Shown: positions 60,401 to 64,000 of the stretch, piece by piece
Numbering within the stretch: position 1 is the first letter of the stretch
Layout of the letters: the number at the start of each line of letters is the position of its first letter
DNA from: Adineta vaga
Lineage: Eukaryota > Rotifera
Direction: 5' to 3'
Assembly: GCA_021613535.1 (NCBI GenBank)
Contig: CP075494.1
Span: 15,066,001-15,130,000 of the forward strand
Length of the DNA stretch: 64,000 nucleotides
Translations under genes and position numbers: made by a program
The notes under the pieces: generated by a model
Database searches by the model: none
Told to the model about the DNA's origin: nothing
What the model saw: the letters and a program-made list of their open reading frames with translations, nothing else

Positions 60401-60632
60401 GATTAATCTGATTAGATATGTTTACATATGTCGAATTCAATAGTATTCCTAAATCTTTAAGAAAATGATACTTACTAATAACTAATAAGAAACGATACCA
60501 CATTATTCGAATAGGTTCAGAATTTACTAATGTTAAATTTCGTTCATTAATGATCCGAATAGTCGATGATGATGAAGTTGTATTTTTCTTAACAAAAACA
60601 AAAACAAAAACGAAAATAACAATAACATACAT
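57404..60632 (-). CDS. 5-HT2-like biogenic amine receptor with a very long third intracellular loop
   Basis: There are three exons on the minus strand, 60476..60632, 59041..60279, 57404..58728, all in phase; the product is 906 residues. The N-terminus has glycosylation-like sites (KNTT). TM1 spans the first splice (WYRFLLVI|IFITAAGNLL). TM3 has the aminergic Asp (ATIDVLCCTSS, Asp123) and DRY at about 140; TM4-5 read VWAISAAVSSPIFVLGI and FAFYIPFLIMITTYAL, as in 5-HT2 receptors. Loop 3 runs from about 228 to 752, over 500 residues, low in complexity and rich in Ser/Thr, with His5 and Gln10 runs. TM6 (FCVFITLWTPFFIC) and TM7 (WLGYSSSMANPFIYTIF, NPxxY) close the receptor. 5-HT2 receptors couple to Gq; ligand identity here is inferred by pattern and dopamine- or octopamine-type receptors are alternatives. 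Confidence 0.88.
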
Positions 60633-62698
60633 TTATATCAATTATCATTGAAGACAAAAAAAAAGAATCTTTTCATCATATCTCTACTCGATCAAACATT
60701 GATTGAAAGCAAAGGAGATTTTCTCGCTCGTATTCTCTTCATCATCATTTTGACAAGTGATAATAAGAAAGCCGATGAATTCTTCGTTTCTCGACACTCT
60801 CTAGTTTTTCTTTTCTTTTTCTTCGTCTCCTTTCTCTTCATTCTATTGCCGGAACTTTCTATTATCGTTTGTTTTATAATAATGATATTACTAATGCTAT
60901 GTCACTTGAAATACCAGGCAAAATAAGTAAAGATTTAGCCTAGTTCTTTTTCTATTCTTGATTACGAACGGACATGAAAATAAAGAATAAGTAGAAAATT
61001 TTGCTCAGTCGAAGAGATTGTCGAAAAACTCAGTTGAAATAAGGTAAATAGATGAACTTCGACTAAGAATGAAATGAATCTTTGAATTGTCATTTAAGAA
61101 TACTTAATATTGACATATTCTCTCATTAAAATTCAAGTGAATATCGGAAATACTTACTAAAATTAAATGACGCACGATAGAGAATGACGATGATGAATTA
61201 ATTATATTCGACATTGTATGAAAGTTGTTTTTATTTAAAAAAATTAAATCTACAACGTTATATATTTGTTTGAAAATGATAATCGAGCTTTGCTTTTGTT
61301 TTCGAGTATTGTAAAAAACATAAGAAATGCAGTTTCTCTTCGATGAATCGTATAACTAAATGATAAAGAATGTTCTTCGTCTCTTCTTCTTCTTCTTCTT
61401 CTTCTTCCTTTCAGTCTCTTAACGAATAGATGCGTGATGACTTGGGATAAATAATTAGAAGGTGTGTTCTAAGATTTTCAAAGAAAAAAAAGGTTATTAT
61501 CCTACCAATTGTGCCTGGGTGATAAGAGAAAAGAAAGAAATTGCTGATCTTTCTTTGAACAAATAAGACGTAGACTTAATTATTCTTTTTATAATTATCG
61601 ACATATTCATATATTCCTGGATAGAAAGAAAAATACCTTGATTTTTACAATGAAAAACAAATACGGTCACATTCGAAAAGACTTATTCAAATAGAAGATA
61701 CGATCATCATCAGAAAGTTTAACATTGAAAAAGATAAAAATAATCAATGGTTTGAAGAAATTATTCATTATGGAACGAGGTATATAAAACTAATCTATCT
61801 AAAATTAGAAATATCTATTCAATGAAATATTCAATTTCATTATAATTATTTCAGACATTCTTAATAGAAAAGGTTCTACATTTAGAAAGAAAGAAAGAAA
61901 AAAAAGAAAATGATTTTTTATAATAGATATCTTGATAGGTCTCGATTTGATTCATAAATTATTAATAGAATGTATGAATAGTAATCTAGAACTATAAATA
62001 TATATATAAGTCCAGGAAATTCTTCATAGTTCATTTAAACACGCACATTGAACTGTGAACCCTGTTTATCTCATGAGATTTTCAATACATAAGAATCTTA
62101 ATGACAAAATCAAATTTATCTTTGAAAAAATTTTCTTCGAATATCTTCTTATCCTAGTTTATGTCTTACATGAGAGAAAAGATAATACAGAAAATTCAAT
62201 TTCGTCATATATGATTAATCATCCATGTGTTTTTCTTTTTATCACTGTCAATTATTAATTACCGATCATGTTTTTCAATACGGATAGAAAACAAACATAG
62301 TCGCAAATTGATTGATCAAGTGAAACAACTTTCGAGTGAATAATCGTTATCATTGGAATAATATAAGAATGACAAAGACTATATGTTATGTAGAATATTC
62401 AGAAGAAGAAGAAAGATATTATAGACAAGATTTGAATTATTTATTTTCATCATTAGATTATTTTTAGTAATATCTCATTAATAATATTCCGACATATTCT
62501 ATTGTACATATCGTTCATAAAGTAAAATATGTATTCTCAATGATGATTGGTTACCTGTTCATATCATACCTATTGAAGAAAAGGAGACCTATCAAATACG
62601 TATTGGTTGATATGACTAATAACTGATTATATGAATATTTTGTTTGATTGTATAGGAAAATATTTCCTTGATAGAAATTGGATTCAATTGAACGATTA
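60633..62698. other. Gene-poor stretch
   Basis: There is a (TTC)n run at about 61383-61408 and much A+T-rich DNA. No intact gene is seen; open frames around 60648-60926 and 62055-62258 lack features. Any 5' exons of the Tudor-domain gene would lie at the right end. Confidence 0.45.
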
Positions 62699-64000
62699 AT
62701 GAATTCATCAATGAATAATAAACAAGATGTTACTGAACAAATTCTTTTTTGTCAAAATGGTATTACTAATTTGAACGTATCATCAAAGAAAAACATTCTT
62801 ACAGATGTGAATCATATCAAATCAATTGAAGAAACAAAATCTGTCGATGAAAGATTAGTTGTCGATATTCTTTCGAATGAATATCAATATAATACATCAT
62901 CATTTGAACTTCATACAGTTCAACAATGTTGTATAGTATCAATAATCTCTCCACGTGCATTTACGATTCAATTAACTCGAAATCTAGTTGAATGTGAAGA
63001 ATTCTATCAAAATATGAAGTAAATACAGATGATTATAATTTCATTATCTTCTAAATTTCTTTTCTTGTTTAGTAATTATTATAATTCAATTGATGATCTT
63101 CAAATTCCTCAAGAATATTTACGTAAAAATCTTCTTTGTGTTACTTATGATGAATCTATTCATTGTTGGAATCGTTCTCAAATTATGGAATATGATTTAT
63201 ATGAAGATACTGTCAATGTTTTCTTTGTTGATTTAAATTCTTGGCAAGAAAATATTTCACGTTCACGTATTCGATTTATTTTAACAAAATATTCTTCTCA
63301 ACCTGTTTATATATTAACATGTCGTTTAGCAGCGATTGATTCATTGCATAATTCCAGTGAATGGACTGATGTAGTAACAAAAACATTTCAAAATGTTATT
63401 CAGCATTGTCAATGTGATGTTGAACCATTATTGAAACGATGTGATAATATGTTTTATGTGAATTTATTTGCCGCACATGATGAAGCATATGTTTGTATTA
63501 ATGATTTTTTAATTCATTGTCAAATGGCAAAACCTGCTGATGATAATATTAATGAAGTAAATTCTGTAAGAACAAAATCAAATTGACTTTCAAGATAAAG
63601 TTAATTTTTCGTTTGTTTGAAGATGATTATGTTCGATGATAATGGACAACCTATGCATGCAATGATGGCACTCTATTGGAAAGCAGAAGTGTAAGTTTAT
63701 TGATAAGAGAGATTTAGCTAAGACGAAAATTGAAATTCTTTTTCTTTAGAACGATATCCGAACCAGAAGTATCTATTAAAAAGCGAGATGATGATCGTCA
63801 ATCGAATGCTTCTACAGCATCTTCGCAAACAAAATATTCATCTCTGATAAGAGTGATTTTCATCAATGAAAAAGATAAAATAATATTTGCAAGATATAAA
63901 TCTTATATTATGTTGCCCTGGTTTACTCTATCAACTATTCTAAATGAAGCAAATGAAGAGAAAATAAAAAGTCTAGTGAGTTCTCTTAGAAAGAATATGT
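62699..64000 (+). CDS. Tudor-domain protein, 5' part (continues beyond window)
   Basis: Exons: 62699..63018, 63073..63565, 63623..63690, 63750..63975, with a GTGAGT donor at 63976 leading out of the window. The ATG at 62699 (MNSSMNNKQDVTEQ) is the first one after an in-frame stop at 62672, but an upstream exon cannot be excluded. A Tudor core is visible: CCIVSIISPRAFTIQLTR, then CEEFYQNMNNYYNS (the extended-Tudor region before the core), LLCVTYDESIHCWNRSQIM and TVNVFFVDLNSWQENISRS, followed by QPVYILTCRLAAI. Extended Tudor domains bind symmetrically methylated arginines, often on Piwi proteins in germ granules. Membership in the TDRD family is inferred; later parts may hold further Tudor domains. 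Confidence 0.75.

Overview
This is a gene-dense, A+T-rich animal nuclear segment. Most introns are about 45-60 bases, nearly all GT-AG, and genes lie on both strands with short spacers. Gene content (orphan rhodopsin-like receptors, an arginine ADP-ribosyltransferase tail, a bacterial-type YihY/BrkB protein, an LRR array next to an F-box exon) and the presence of multiple diverged copies of the same segment fit a bdelloid rotifer best. That species call is inference; no rRNA or marker gene is present. Exon boundaries were read by hand from splice sites, reading phase and protein family conservation.

Layout, 1-12 kb: ADP-ribosyltransferase tail, secreted phospholipase A2, small secreted protein, orphan GPCR, a neuropeptide precursor of the orcokinin/pedal-peptide type with one peptide per exon, YihY/BrkB protein, ML-domain lipid-binding protein, CNNM metal transporter. 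12-28 kb: a complete NOMO gene, a decayed cadherin-like 3' end, a GC-rich foldback block, a gene made of thirteen near-identical LRR exons, an F-box exon, a MITE-like element, a decayed NOMO 3' end, and an intact cadherin-like gene. 28-40 kb: MPC2, beta-1,4-galactosyltransferase, KRTCAP2, Deltex-type E3 ligase, DUSP12, a PAP2-family lipid phosphatase, an aldo/keto reductase. 40-46.7 kb: a second intact cadherin-like gene in inverted orientation, a cystine-knot-like secreted peptide, two small single-pass membrane proteins, and a fatty acid elongase. 48.7-64 kb: cytosolic leucyl-tRNA synthetase, a second orphan GPCR, a condensation-fold acyltransferase, a 5-HT2-like receptor with a very long third intracellular loop, and the start of a Tudor-domain gene.

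The most interesting points are: (1) two unrelated genes built as 'one phase-0 exon = one protein module' (the neuropeptide precursor and the LRR gene); (2) a NOMO/cadherin-like convergent pair duplicated within the window, with the opposite partner decayed in each copy; (3) two near-identical cadherin-like genes as inverted-repeat arms about 12 kb apart; (4) five otherwise conserved genes each carrying a small frameshift, which probably reflects residual base errors in the assembly but could be real decay.

The genes do not form one pathway. Several act in the secretory system (NOMO, KRTCAP2, B4GalT, elongase) and several in signalling (GPCRs, neuropeptide, 5-HT2-like receptor), but this is what a random gene-dense animal segment would give.
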